From assembly GCF_029837695.1 (NCBI RefSeq), contig NZ_JAOEEA010000017.1:1-64000 (forward strand): 64,000 bases of DNA. The letters run 5' to 3'. The DNA is from Pseudomonas sp. GD04019. GTDB lineage: Bacteria; Pseudomonadota; Gammaproteobacteria; Pseudomonadales; Pseudomonadaceae. Below are positions 26,243 to 34,936 of the stretch, in pieces (within the stretch, counting starts at the first letter, position 1; each line of letters begins with the position of its first letter). The notes below the pieces were generated by a model. That model saw nothing but the letters and a program-made list of their open reading frames with translations. It was not told the origin of the DNA and made no database searches. Both the position numbers and the translations under genes were made by a program.

Positions 26243-26773
26243 TCAGGCCGGCCGGATCAGACTCAGGTGGTTATACAGGTGCATCACATGAGCCTGGGCG
26301 TACTCAGCATGGTCGAGGGCGCCATAGGCGAAATGCGGCTTGAGCTCGCCCTGGTGGGCGGCGAAACGCTCGAAGGCCAGTTGCAGACGCTGCAGCGCCA
26401 GCTCCTGGCTGGCCGGCTCGGCCAGCGGCGCGGCGCCGGGAATGGCTTCGGTCAACGAATGACGCATAGCACCACGGGCGCTGAACACGGCGAAGGCGGC
26501 CGGACCGACGCTATGGCGGAACCAGGCCGGCTTCAGCTCGGGGTAGCCGTCCAGCGAATACTCGATGCTCTGCGCGCAGTGGTTGAACACCTCGGTCGGG
26601 GTCCAGCCCTGCATGCTGGTCAGTGCCTGGCCCTTGAGACCTTGCAGCACCTGACGCGCGCCATCCAGGCTCAGCGCGGCCGGTGCGGCGCCCGTGGGCA
26701 ATGCCCAGAACCCCGCCCCCAGAATCGCTACGCCGCCTACCGCGGCTCCCTTCAAGACAGTACGTCGCTGCAT
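26243..26773 (-). CDS. Tat-exported DUF1569 protein
   Basis: 176 residues. MQRRTVLKGAAVGGVAILG is a twin-arginine signal, implying export of a folded, probably cofactor-bearing protein. The rest (MQGWTPTEVFNHCAQSIEYS, YAQAHVMHLYNHLSLI) matches DUF1569, a DinB-like four-helix bundle with His residues that may bind metal. Function unknown. It overlaps the upstream alpha/beta hydrolase gene by 22 bp, so the two are cotranscribed. Confidence 0.82.
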   Translation of the reverse strand: MQRRTVLKGAAVGGVAILGAGFWALPTGAAPAALSLDGARQVLQGLKGQALTSMQGWTPTEVFNHCAQSIEYSLDGYPELKPAWFRHSVGPAAFAVFSARGAMRHSLTEAIPGAAPLAEPASQELALQRLQLAFERFAAHQGELKPHFAYGALDHAEYAQAHVMHLYNHLSLIRPA

Positions 26774-27657
26774 GTTTTGGCCTCCAGCCGATCACGGAAC
26801 CGCAGATAGTGTTCGAGCACCTCTGCGGGCGCCTCGGTCTGCGGATAGTGGCCTATGGCTTCCAGTAAAACCGTGTCCGGGTTGGCGATCAGCTCGCGAT
26901 AGCGCGCCACCATGTGTGCGCCGGAGATAGGATCCAGCGCGCCGTCGATCACCCGCAGCGGCACCGCCGTTTCCTGCATCGCCGCCACCCAGCGCTCGCG
27001 GTTGACGCGGCGGTCGAGGATGTAGCGGATCAGCCGGTGCATCACCGCGGGACCGTCGTTGTGCGCGATCAGCGCCCAGAAGGCATCCACTTCGCTCTCG
27101 CTGGGCGGCGTGTGCGGGCCGAACACCTTGGTCAGGTTGGCCTTCAGCTTGCTGCGCGAGAACAGCTTGCCGAGCAGCGGCCCGAGCGGGCTGAGCAGCA
27201 GCTTCTGGGTCAGCACCGGGCGATGGGTCTCGGGGAACAACCCGCCGTTGAGGAACACACAACTGGCCAGCTGCAGGCGGCCTTCCTGATGTCGGGCGAT
27301 CAGCTCCTGGGCCACGCTGTCGCCATAGTCATGGGCCAGCACATGCACCGGCCCGCTTATCCCCAGGTGCGCCAGCAGCGCCTGCTGCAGGTCGGCCTGC
27401 TCCAGCAGGCTGTAGACATGCCCGCGTGGCTTGGCCGAGTAGCCGAAGCCGAGCATGTCGCAGGCGATGACCCGGTACTTGGCCGCCAGCGGCTGCCACA
27501 GGTAGTGCCAGTCCCAGCTCGCGGTGGGGAAGCCGTGGATCAGCAGCAACGGCTCGCCCTCGCCTGCCGTCCAGTAGCGGATGGCCTGGCCGTTGAAGCT
27601 GAAGCCGCGACCGCGCGAGCGCCAGTCGTCCAGGCCGATGCCCGGCAAGGTACTCAC
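26752..27657 (-). CDS. alpha/beta hydrolase, epoxide-hydrolase/MEST-like
   Basis: 301 residues, complete alpha/beta hydrolase. LLLIHGFPTASWDW is the oxyanion loop; the nucleophile elbow reads VLAHDYGDSVAQ, placing Asp110 where lipases have Ser. Together with a late IGHYPQTEAP His this is the arrangement of epoxide hydrolases/dehalogenases and of the eukaryotic MEST homologues. Substrate unknown. The start is a GTG at 27657 that overlaps the aldolase stop as GTGA, a coupling overlap. Confidence 0.85.
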   Translation of the reverse strand: MSTLPGIGLDDWRSRGRGFSFNGQAIRYWTAGEGEPLLLIHGFPTASWDWHYLWQPLAAKYRVIACDMLGFGYSAKPRGHVYSLLEQADLQQALLAHLGISGPVHVLAHDYGDSVAQELIARHQEGRLQLASCVFLNGGLFPETHRPVLTQKLLLSPLGPLLGKLFSRSKLKANLTKVFGPHTPPSESEVDAFWALIAHNDGPAVMHRLIRYILDRRVNRERWVAAMQETAVPLRVIDGALDPISGAHMVARYRELIANPDTVLLEAIGHYPQTEAPAEVLEHYLRFRDRLEAKTCSDVLS

Positions 27658-28430
27658 TCGGCGTAGCCCGGCATCTGCGCATCGAGCTTGCGCAGCAGCG
27701 CCGGCCAGGGCAGCGCGCCGCCCATGCCCGTGGGGCTCTTCATCACGCCGGCGATCATCGCCCGGGCGCCATCGAGAATCTGCTGCGGGATATGGATCAG
27801 CTCCGTGCCGCCGCTCTGCGCCATGACCTGGATCTCGCAGGCGCGCTGCAGGGTGAACATGCCGAGGAAGGCGTCGGCGATGCTGCCGAAGGCGGTGAGC
27901 AGGCCATGGTTGGGCAGGATCATGAAGTTCTTGTCGCCCAGGTCATGCTGCAGGCGGCTCTTCTCGTCGTGGTTGAGCGCCACTCCTTCGTAGCCGTGGT
28001 AGGCCAGGCTGGCGAGAACGAACAGGGATTGTTGCGACAGCGGCAGCAGGCCCTGCTTCTGTGCGGAAACGGCAATGCCGGCGGCGGTATGGATGTGCAG
28101 CACGCAGGCCACGTCGTGGCGCACCTCGTGCACGGCGCTGTGGATGGTGTAGCCGGCCGGGTTGATGTCGTAGGGGCTGTCCATCAGCTTCTTGCCGGCC
28201 AGGTCGATCTTCACCAGGCTCGACGCGGTGATTTCGTGGAACATCAGGCCGTAGGGGTTGATCAGGAACTCTTCGCTGCCCGGGATCTTCGCCGAGATGT
28301 GGGTGAAGATCAGGTCGTCCCAGCCATACAGGGCGATCAGGCGGTAGCAGGCGGCCAGGTCGACGCGGGTCTGCCATTCGGCAGCGGAAACCTGACTCTT
28401 CACATCGGGGAGATTGAGCGGAGCGTTCAC
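27654..28430 (-). CDS. class II aldolase/adducin family protein
   Basis: 258 residues. LYGWDDLIFTHISAKIPGSEEFLIN is the family opening, CVLHIHTAAGIAVSAQ carries the zinc-binding HxH pair and LPNHGLLTAFGSI the third His. Members include fuculose-phosphate aldolases and decarboxylases, but the catalytic residue set cannot settle the reaction. First gene of a three-gene unit with the hydrolase and DUF1569 protein. The GTG start at 28430 is preferred: the only nearby ATG reads into a stop. Confidence 0.82.
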   Translation of the reverse strand: MNAPLNLPDVKSQVSAAEWQTRVDLAACYRLIALYGWDDLIFTHISAKIPGSEEFLINPYGLMFHEITASSLVKIDLAGKKLMDSPYDINPAGYTIHSAVHEVRHDVACVLHIHTAAGIAVSAQKQGLLPLSQQSLFVLASLAYHGYEGVALNHDEKSRLQHDLGDKNFMILPNHGLLTAFGSIADAFLGMFTLQRACEIQVMAQSGGTELIHIPQQILDGARAMIAGVMKSPTGMGGALPWPALLRKLDAQMPGYAE

Positions 28431-28526
28431 GGCGGGTACCTCGGCATTTGTCGTTGTGCCGAGGAGTCTAGCGAGCGATGGGCCGCCCACCAGTCGCCTT
28501 GCAGGCCAGCCTAGTGGCCGAGCGGG

Positions 28527-28994
28527 TCACAGCAGCTCGGGATAGTCGCCCGCCAGACGCGGCCAGAGCGCCAATGCCGCCGGGTCATCGGCCAGCAGAC
28601 GAAAGCCGTCGAAGCGAAACTCCGGCGCCACCGTACAGCCCACCAGGGTGAAGTCGCCCAGGCTGCGCGCGGCCTGCCAGGCCTGGGCCGGCACCGCTCG
28701 CTGCGGCAGCTGGTCGATTGCCACCGGGCCGAGCCGCTCGCTGCGCACCTGGTCCGGCGTCTGCGCTACCAGCAGCTCCAGTGGCGCGCCCTCGTGGTAG
28801 TGCCACAGCTCGTCCGCATCGACCCGATGCCAGCGACTGACCACGCCACCCGGCAGCAGAAAAAAGATGGCGCTGGAGGCGGCGCGACCGTCGGCATCAC
28901 GCAGATCGGAAGTGAACAGGCGCCGGTAATAGCCGCCTTCGGGATGCGCGGCCAACTGCAGCTGGCGGATCAGTTCGGCGGCGCGCGGGTGCAT
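28527..28994 (-). CDS. cupin_5 (DUF985) protein
   Basis: 155 residues. HPEGGYYRRLFTSD and SSAIFFLLPGGVVSRWHRVDADELWHYHEG are the two diagnostic segments of the DUF985 cupin family, with His/Glu residues suited to bind a metal. Function unknown. Its start overlaps the flavodoxin stop by one base (TGATG on the minus strand), so the two are translationally coupled and may act together. Confidence 0.88.
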   Translation of the reverse strand: MHPRAAELIRQLQLAAHPEGGYYRRLFTSDLRDADGRAASSAIFFLLPGGVVSRWHRVDADELWHYHEGAPLELLVAQTPDQVRSERLGPVAIDQLPQRAVPAQAWQAARSLGDFTLVGCTVAPEFRFDGFRLLADDPAALALWPRLAGDYPELL

Positions 28995-29443
28995 CAGCCT
29001 TTCAGCACCTGGGCCAGTTCGGCCAGCCAGGGCATGGCGTCCTCTTCCGGCGTCACCGACTCGCTGGAATCCAGGCGCAGCATCGGCAGCGCCTCGCGCA
29101 TGCCCAGCTCCAGCAGCAGCTCGCGCATCTGCTCGCCACCGCCGCAGAACACGTCGTAGCTGGAGTCGCCCAGGGCGATCACCGCACCGGCCAGGCCGCT
29201 CCAGGCCGGAAAGCGGTCGCGGATGGCGTAATAGAGGTTTTGGATGTTGCCGGGCAGCTCGCCCATGCCGGTGGTGGACGTGACCACCAGAATCGCCTCG
29301 GGCGCGAAGGCCAGCACCTCATCGAGCGCCACACCGGGCTTGTGCCAGGCCTCGAAACCGGCACCTTCCAGCACCTGGACGGCGCGACGGGCGACTTCCT
29401 CGGCGGCCCCGTAGACCGAACCGGACAAAATGGCGACTTTCAT
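28994..29443 (-). CDS. flavodoxin
   Basis: 149 residues, short-chain flavodoxin. ILSGSVYGAAEEVAR is the FMN phosphate loop, TSTTGMGELPGNI the second loop and ALGDSSYDVFCGGGEQM the third. It carries one or two electrons, likely with NADPH supplied by Fpr (6589). Its leader region (29444-29605) is shared with the divergent gene at 29606. Confidence 0.92.
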   Translation of the reverse strand: MKVAILSGSVYGAAEEVARRAVQVLEGAGFEAWHKPGVALDEVLAFAPEAILVVTSTTGMGELPGNIQNLYYAIRDRFPAWSGLAGAVIALGDSSYDVFCGGGEQMRELLLELGMREALPMLRLDSSESVTPEEDAMPWLAELAQVLKG

Positions 29444-29605
29444 GCAGCACTCCGCAGATTCCAGAAAAAACGCCGCGCATTATGCCGCATGTCGCCTGCC
29501 GGGGAACTCGCTCCTCATGCAGCCGTCCCACCCATGTGTTAGTCCGCCTCCAGAAGGCGCATTTCTTGCTTGCAGTATCGGCGAGCAGCCCTTGGAGGGG
29601 CCCCC

Positions 29606-30214
29606 ATGTCCGAGCAACCTACTCTGTCCAGCGAAGAGCTGAGCTTCATCAGAGAAGTTTTCAACAGCCAGCTGATTGGCAAGCCTTTGCCCATTCCTGC
29701 CTTCAAGGTCGACGGCGGCCCGCAGGCCAACGCGCTGCTCGCCCGCCTGGGCAGCCACGCCAGCCTCAGCCTGGAAGCGCAGATGGGTGATTGCCGGATG
29801 ACCTTCCCGCTGCAGATGGTGGAAGACGAACTGCATGGCCTGCAGCTGGAAATGGGCGCGCCAAGCATCTTCGAGGACGGCACGATCCGTCGTCCGTGGC
29901 GCCTGGAACTTGACGAACCCCTGGCCCTGCGTGACGCCAACGGTGAGGAAAGCGGCCTGCTGGTCTATGAATTGGCGCCCACCAGCCTGGTGCTGGGCTC
30001 GCCAATGCGGGAGCCGCCGGAGAAGTTCAGCCTGTGGCTGCCACTACCGGACCGCGACAGCCTGCCGATCAAGGGCCAGCGTATCCGCCGCATCGGTCGC
30101 CACCGCGCGGCCTATGGCCTGCAGGTGCATCACGGCGAACATGCCGAACGCATCCGCCAGTACATCTTCGAGCAGTATCGCCAGCGACATCCACAATTGC
30201 AGATCGCCGGCTGA
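29606..30214 (+). CDS. hypothetical protein, possible degenerate PilZ
   Basis: 202 residues, not clearly assigned. A Leu-rich N-terminal part (about 15-100, with HASLSLEAQMGDCRMTFPLQMVEDELHGLQLEMG) resembles the YcgR-like N-terminal barrel and the second half (RRPWRLELDEPLALRD to IRRIGRHRAAYGLQVHHG) has the beta content of PilZ, but neither the RxxxR nor the (D/N)xSxxG motif is intact. No membrane segment. Start at ATG 29606 behind GGAGGGG. Confidence 0.6.
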   Translation: MSEQPTLSSEELSFIREVFNSQLIGKPLPIPAFKVDGGPQANALLARLGSHASLSLEAQMGDCRMTFPLQMVEDELHGLQLEMGAPSIFEDGTIRRPWRLELDEPLALRDANGEESGLLVYELAPTSLVLGSPMREPPEKFSLWLPLPDRDSLPIKGQRIRRIGRHRAAYGLQVHHGEHAERIRQYIFEQYRQRHPQLQIAG

Positions 30215-30251
30215 GCGTCATAGATCACTGCCACTCTTTAGATGCAGGCGC

Positions 30252-30317
30252 ATAGACCAAACCAATCGTCGTGATGCCTTCATTCAATTTAGCGATTACC
30301 GATACTGCGGTTAGTAT
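30252..30317 (+). promoter_or_regulatory. ahpC promoter with OxyR-like site
   Basis: ATAG(30252-30255)-N7-CAAT(30263-30266)-N7-ATGC(30274-30277)-N7-CAAT(30285-30288) has the four-tetranucleotide, 7-bp-spaced layout of an OxyR site (consensus ATAG-N7-CTAT repeated), though three tetrads are imperfect. It abuts a -10-like TAGTAT at 30312-30317 with TTAGCG 17 bp upstream, the normal place for OxyR activation of ahpC. Confidence 0.5.
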
Positions 30318-30358
30318 GCGCAGCATCAAGTTACCAACCCCCAACAGGAGTTCTCTCA

Positions 30359-30922
30359 ATGTCCCTGATCAACACCCAGGTTCAACCCTTCAAGGCCACC
30401 GCTTTCCACAACGGCGAGTTCGTCGAAGTCACCGAGCAGAGCCTGAAAGGCAAGTGGTCCGTCCTGATCTTCATGCCGGCCGCCTTCACCTTCAACTGCC
30501 CGACCGAGATCGAAGACGCCGCCAACAACTACGCCGAGTTCCAGAAGGCCGGTGCCGAGGTATACATCGTCACCACCGACACCCACTTCTCGCACAAGGT
30601 CTGGCACGAAACCTCCCCGGCCGTTGGCAAAGCCAAGTTCCCGCTGATCGGTGATCCGACCCACCAGCTGACCAACGCTTTCGGCGTGCACATCGCCGAA
30701 GAAGGCCTGGCCCTGCGCGGCACCTTCGTGATCAACCCGGAAGGCGTGATCAAGACCCTGGAAATCCACTCCAACGAAATCGCTCGCGACGTCTCCGAGA
30801 CCCTGCGCAAGCTGAAAGCCGCCCAGTACACCGCCGCTAACCCGGGCCAGGTTTGCCCGGCCAAGTGGAAAGAAGGCGAAAAAACTCTGGCTCCTTCGCT
30901 GGACCTGGTTGGCAAGATCTAA
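30359..30922 (+). CDS. ahpC: alkyl hydroperoxide reductase C (peroxiredoxin)
   Basis: 2-Cys peroxiredoxin that reduces hydrogen peroxide and organic peroxides. 187 residues, exactly family length. Peroxidatic Cys47 in FTFNCPTEIED and resolving Cys166 in GQVCPAKW. Receives electrons from AhpF, encoded 136 bp downstream. AGGAG ribosome site. Codon use is very clean, fitting a highly expressed gene. Confidence 0.97.
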   Translation: MSLINTQVQPFKATAFHNGEFVEVTEQSLKGKWSVLIFMPAAFTFNCPTEIEDAANNYAEFQKAGAEVYIVTTDTHFSHKVWHETSPAVGKAKFPLIGDPTHQLTNAFGVHIAEEGLALRGTFVINPEGVIKTLEIHSNEIARDVSETLRKLKAAQYTAANPGQVCPAKWKEGEKTLAPSLDLVGKI

Positions 30923-30996
30923 GTATCTGCCCGGGGCCTTACCGGCCCCACCCGCCTTGCGCTTTGCGGGCTGAGACCCAGCCCTCCAAGTGCCCG

Positions 30997-31031
30997 AACG
31001 CCCGGGCGCGATCCGTCCGGGCGTTTGTTTG
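30997..31031 (+). terminator. hairpin between ahpC and ahpF
   Basis: AACGCCCGG / CCGGGCGTT stem around an 11-base loop, followed by TGTTTGT. Placed in the ahpC-ahpF gap it could end most ahpC transcripts and let a fraction read into ahpF. Confidence 0.6.
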
Positions 31032-31058
31032 TCCGAAATTCGTAAAAGGAACCCCGTC

Positions 31059-32615
31059 ATGTTGGATGCCACTCTTAAAACCCAGTTGCAGGCCTACCTC
31101 GAGAAGGTCACCCAGCCGTTCGAGATCGTCGCTTCCCTCGATGACGGCGAGAAGTCCCAGGAACTGCTGGGCCTGCTCAAGGACATCGTCGGTCTGACCG
31201 ACAAGATCACCCTCAAGACCGATGGCAGCGATGCGCGCCGTCCGTCCTTCGCCCTGGTTCGTCCGGGCGCCGATATCGGCGTGGCCTTCGCCGGCATCCC
31301 CATGGGCCACGAGTTCACCTCGCTGGTGCTGGCCCTGCTGCAGGTCGGCGGCCATCCGTCGAAACTGGATGCCGAGACCATCGCGCAGATCCAGGCCATC
31401 GAAGGCAAGTTCGAGTTCGAGACCTACTTCTCGCTGTCCTGCCAGAACTGCCCGGACGTGGTCCAGGCGCTGAACCTGATGGCCGTGCTCAACCCCAATA
31501 TCCGCAACGTCTCCATCGACGGTGCGCTGTTCCAGGAAGAAGTCGAGCGCCGCCAGGTCATGGCCGTGCCGAGCATCTACCTGAATGGCGAAGTGTTCGC
31601 CTCCGGCCGCATGGAAGTGAAGGAAATCCTCGCCAAGATCGACACCAAGGCCGGTAGCCGCGATGCCGAGAAAATGAGCGCCAAGGAAGCCTTCGACGTA
31701 CTGGTCATCGGTGGCGGCCCGGCTGGCGCCGCAGCGGCCATCTACGCCGCCCGTAAAGGCATCCGCACCGCCATCGCCGCCGAGCGCTTCGGTGGCCAGG
31801 TGCTGGACACCATGGCCATCGAGAACTTCATCTCGGTCAAGGAAACCGAAGGGCCGAAACTGGTCCGCGCCTTGGAAGAACACGTCAAGGAATACGAAGT
31901 CGACATCATGAACCTGCAGCGCGCCAGCGCCCTGGTGCCGGCCAGCAGCGAAGGCGGCCTGCATGAAGTGCAGTTCGACAACGGCGCCAGCCTCAAGGCC
32001 AAGACCGTGATCCTCTCCACCGGCGCACGCTGGCGCGAGATGGGCGTGCCCGGCGAGCAGGAATACAAGGCCAAGGGCGTGTGCTTCTGCCCACACTGCG
32101 ACGGCCCGCTGTTCAAGGGCAAGCGCGTGGCGGTGATCGGCGGCGGCAACTCCGGCGTGGAAGCAGCCATCGACCTGGCCGGCCTGGTTGCCCACGTGAC
32201 CCTGCTGGAGTTCGCCGACACCCTGCGTGCCGACGCCGTGCTGCAGAAGAAGCTGTACAGCCTGCCCAACGTCACCGTGATCAAGAGCGCGCAGACCACC
32301 GAGGTCAAGGGCGACGGGCAGAAGGTCGCCGGTCTGGTCTACAAGGACCGCACCAGCGACGCGGTGCACACCGTCGAGCTGGAAGGCATCTTCGTGCAGA
32401 TCGGCCTGCTGCCCAACAGCGACTGGCTGAAAGGCACCGTGGAGCTGAGCCGCTTCGGCGAGATCGTGGTCGATGCCAAAGGCGCCACCAACATCCCCGG
32501 CGTATTTGCCGCCGGCGACGTGACCACCGTGCCGTACAAGCAGATCGTCATCGCCATGGGCGAAGGCTCCAAGGCCTCGCTGAGCGCCTTCGACCACCTG
32601 ATCCGTACCAGCTGA
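31059..32615 (+). CDS. ahpF: alkyl hydroperoxide reductase F (AhpC reductase)
   Basis: NADH-dependent disulfide reductase for AhpC. 518 residues. The N-terminal thioredoxin-like domain has SCQNCPDV (CxxC), then the FAD domain (VIGGGPAGAAAAIYAARKG), the redox-active CFCPHCDGP (CPHC), and the NAD domain (VIGGGNSGVEAAIDLAG). C-terminal GVFAAGDVTTVPYKQ is the conserved end. ATG 31059 with AAAAGGA upstream; the ORF can be read from 30990 but that part overlaps the hairpin. Confidence 0.96.
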   Translation: MLDATLKTQLQAYLEKVTQPFEIVASLDDGEKSQELLGLLKDIVGLTDKITLKTDGSDARRPSFALVRPGADIGVAFAGIPMGHEFTSLVLALLQVGGHPSKLDAETIAQIQAIEGKFEFETYFSLSCQNCPDVVQALNLMAVLNPNIRNVSIDGALFQEEVERRQVMAVPSIYLNGEVFASGRMEVKEILAKIDTKAGSRDAEKMSAKEAFDVLVIGGGPAGAAAAIYAARKGIRTAIAAERFGGQVLDTMAIENFISVKETEGPKLVRALEEHVKEYEVDIMNLQRASALVPASSEGGLHEVQFDNGASLKAKTVILSTGARWREMGVPGEQEYKAKGVCFCPHCDGPLFKGKRVAVIGGGNSGVEAAIDLAGLVAHVTLLEFADTLRADAVLQKKLYSLPNVTVIKSAQTTEVKGDGQKVAGLVYKDRTSDAVHTVELEGIFVQIGLLPNSDWLKGTVELSRFGEIVVDAKGATNIPGVFAAGDVTTVPYKQIVIAMGEGSKASLSAFDHLIRTS

Positions 32616-32630
32616 TCGCCGCCACACGAC

Positions 32631-32655
32631 AAAGGGCCCCGCGGGGCCCTTTTTC
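32631..32655 (+). terminator. rho-independent terminator of ahpF
   Basis: AAAGGGCCCC GC GGGGCCCTTTTT, 16 bp after the ahpF stop. Confidence 0.9.
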
Positions 32656-32705
32656 ATGGGCGCCGCTCAGGGCACACTGCGCCCTCCTTCGCCTACGACT
32701 CGACC

Positions 32706-32924
32706 ATGAATCCCGAAGACCTCCTCCTGCTGGTCACCCGCACCATGCCCTTCGGCAAATACCAGGGCCGGCTGATCGCCGACCTGCCGGGCAACTACCT
32801 CAACTGGTTCGCCCGCGAGGGGTTCCCCAAGGGCGAGATCGGCCGCTTGCTGGCGCTGATGCAGGAGATCGACCACAACGGCCTCAAGCCGCTGCTGGAG
32901 CCGCTGCGCCAGGGCAAACGCTGA
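32706..32924 (+). CDS. DUF3820 protein
   Basis: 72 residues: TMPFGKYQGRLIADLPGNYLNWFAREGFPKGEIGRLL is the DUF3820 signature, a small fold related to the exonuclease-associated SAP/quorum-regulator family, function unknown. Stand-alone gene between ahpF and rhlG. Confidence 0.82.
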   Translation: MNPEDLLLLVTRTMPFGKYQGRLIADLPGNYLNWFAREGFPKGEIGRLLALMQEIDHNGLKPLLEPLRQGKR

Positions 32925-33015
32925 TGCCCCAGCATTTGCGCCAGCTATAAGCGCCGCGTCCGCCGGCCGCCTCGTTTAGGGTACGGGCTCGTCCCATCAC
33001 CTTCGAGGAATCGCC

Positions 33016-33786
33016 ATGCACCCCTATTTCAGCCTGCAGGGCCGCACCGCCCTGGTCACTGGTGGCAGCCGCGGCATCGGCCGGATGATCGCCCAGGGCC
33101 TGCTCGAAGCCGGCGCGCGGGTGTTCATCTGCGCGCGTGATGGCGCCGCCTGTATCCAGGCCGCCGAGGAACTTTCGCTACATGGCGAATGCATCGGCCT
33201 GGCCGCCGATCTCTCCGGCGAGGAAGGTGCCCGCGCCCTGGCCGAAGCACTGAGCGGCCGCATCGAGCAGCTCGATATCCTGGTCAACAATGCCGGCACC
33301 ACCTGGGGAGCACCGCTTGAAAACTACCCGGTGAAGGGTTGGGAGAAGGTCATGCAGCTCAACGTCACCGCCGTGTTCAGCTGCATCCAGCAACTGCTGC
33401 CGCTGCTGCGCAAGGCCGGCAACGCGCAGAGCCCGGCACGGGTGATCAATATCGGTTCGGTGGCTGGCATCAGTTCGTTCGGCGAGCAGGCCTACGCCTA
33501 TGGCCCGAGCAAGGCGGCGCTGCACCAGCTGTCGCGCATCCTGGCCAAGGAGCTGGTGAGCGAGCACATCAACGTCAACGTGATCGCCCCCGGCCGCTTC
33601 CCGAGCAAGATGACCCGCCACATCGCCGGCGACGAAGCGGCCATGGCCGAGGACGTGGCGCATATCCCCATGCAGCGCTGGGGCCGCGAGGAAGAAATGG
33701 CCGCCCTGGCCATCAGCCTGTGCAGCGCGGCCGGTGCCTACATGACCGGCACCATCATCCCGATCGACGGCGGCTTCAGCCTCTAG
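33016..33786 (+). CDS. rhlG: RhlG-type beta-ketoacyl reductase (SDR)
   Basis: 256 residues, the same length as P. aeruginosa RhlG and the same opening HPYFSLQGRTALVTGGSRGIG. LVNNAGTTWGAPLENYPVKG, AYGPSKAALHQLSR (catalytic YxxxK) and NVIAPGRFPSKMTRHI are near-identical by recollection. NADPH-dependent reductase first linked to rhamnolipid and PHA precursors, though its role there is disputed. No other rhamnolipid gene is in the window. Confidence 0.88.
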   Translation: MHPYFSLQGRTALVTGGSRGIGRMIAQGLLEAGARVFICARDGAACIQAAEELSLHGECIGLAADLSGEEGARALAEALSGRIEQLDILVNNAGTTWGAPLENYPVKGWEKVMQLNVTAVFSCIQQLLPLLRKAGNAQSPARVINIGSVAGISSFGEQAYAYGPSKAALHQLSRILAKELVSEHINVNVIAPGRFPSKMTRHIAGDEAAMAEDVAHIPMQRWGREEEMAALAISLCSAAGAYMTGTIIPIDGGFSL

Positions 33787-33856
33787 ATCGATTGGCGAGT
33801 CGCGGCCCTAGAGGTAACCGTCCCCTGAGGCAATTTGCCACGAGGCTGCCGAGGCC

Positions 33857-33886
33857 GAATCTTCTTAGAGTGAAGACGGAAGATTC
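33857..33886. promoter_or_regulatory. perfect 8-bp inverted repeat upstream of the gene at 33907
   Basis: GAATCTTC (33857-33864) and GAAGATTC (33879-33886) with a 14-bp spacer, ending 20 bp before the ATG. Either a repressor operator spanning two helical turns or a hairpin in the leader. Confidence 0.55.
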
Positions 33887-33906
33887 TTGGTCTTGGAGCC
33901 CTGCAT

Positions 33907-34737
33907 ATGGATAGCGAAGGCTGCGTTCTCTCCCGGGATTACCGGCGGATTCACCAGGAAGCGACGGTACTGGCCGGCGCACTCACCGACCTCGGCCAGC
34001 GCGCCTCGGTCTACCACCACTTGTACGAGGACTCCGGCGGGCGCAGCGTCTTCCCGCTGATCGCCGCCCACGGCGCGCTATGGGGCGCCGGTTACTTCGC
34101 CCTGGGTATGAAGGTGGGTGCCCTGCTCTCCGCCCAGTTCCTCTTCACCCCGGCCCTGCGCCGCCACAAGCTGCGCCAGCTGCACGCCTTCGCCGATGCA
34201 TTCCGCGAGATCAACCGGCAGGTCTGCGTAGAGGCCTACACCGCCTACCACTTCAGCAAACTGCATGGCCGCGCACCCGGCGCCGAGCACTACCTGCAAC
34301 CGCGCCTGCTGGCGGCCCTGAATCGCTGCCATCGGGCCCAGGCGCTGCACGAGCCGCTGCCGCAACCGGCGCGCCGCGAGCTGTTCGAGGCATTCTTCCT
34401 GTGGGAGCAGGAGTTCATCGTCGGTCCGGCCGTGGAGCGGGCGCTGGCGGCGCTGGACTGGCCGCTGATCCGCCGCGTGGCGCTGCGCCCGCGTATCCGC
34501 TTCGCCTATTTCGCCAGCAGCCGCGACATGCGCTTCGCCGACTTCGCCAGCACGGCCGAGCGCATCGAGAAGGGCCTGCGCGCCTATGAGCTGGCCGAGC
34601 AGGCCGGGCTACAGCAGGTGGAGGCCGCGCTGAAACGCTATGGCATCCTGCCGGGTGCCTTCTTCAAGGGCTCCGCCCTGCACTTCCAGGCCATGCGCGA
34701 GCGTCTGCACGCGGCGGCGGACCTGTCATCCAGCTGA
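33907..34737 (+). CDS. conserved hypothetical protein next to rhlG
   Basis: 276 residues; function not recognised. One or two hydrophobic stretches near residues 50-85 (LIAAHGALWGAGYFALGMKV), then an Arg/Glu/Ala-rich helical region with Tyr/Phe-rich spots (RFAYFASSRDMRFADFAS). By recollection P. aeruginosa has a conserved gene in the same place downstream of rhlG. Separately controlled: a strong inverted repeat lies just before its start and the 120-bp gap after rhlG. Confidence 0.65.
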   Translation: MDSEGCVLSRDYRRIHQEATVLAGALTDLGQRASVYHHLYEDSGGRSVFPLIAAHGALWGAGYFALGMKVGALLSAQFLFTPALRRHKLRQLHAFADAFREINRQVCVEAYTAYHFSKLHGRAPGAEHYLQPRLLAALNRCHRAQALHEPLPQPARRELFEAFFLWEQEFIVGPAVERALAALDWPLIRRVALRPRIRFAYFASSRDMRFADFASTAERIEKGLRAYELAEQAGLQQVEAALKRYGILPGAFFKGSALHFQAMRERLHAAADLSSS

Positions 34738-34747
34738 CCTGCAGCCA

Positions 34748-34769
34748 GGGCAGCCGCTATCGGCTGCCC
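34748..34769 (+). terminator. hairpin downstream of the gene at 33907
   Basis: GGGCAGCCG CTAT CGGCTGCCC, a perfect nine-pair stem starting 10 bp after the stop, but with no T run, so termination may be weak or the hairpin may protect the 3' end. Confidence 0.5.
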
Positions 34770-34936
34770 CCGCTCGCCTTGGCAGGACGGGCAAGGATGC
34801 ATGGTGCCGACCGCTCTCTGCGGCCTGTCCCATAGCAAGAACCATGAACCTTACCGGCGCACGCTCTCACTAACGCATAAGAGCCGGCGATCTGCCGTCT
34901 CTGCAGTGGGTTTTCCGTCCAAGTAAGGATAAAAAC

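Noticed and set aside
30939..32657. 572-codon minus-strand open frame opposite ahpF
   Set aside because: Antisense shadow of ahpF.
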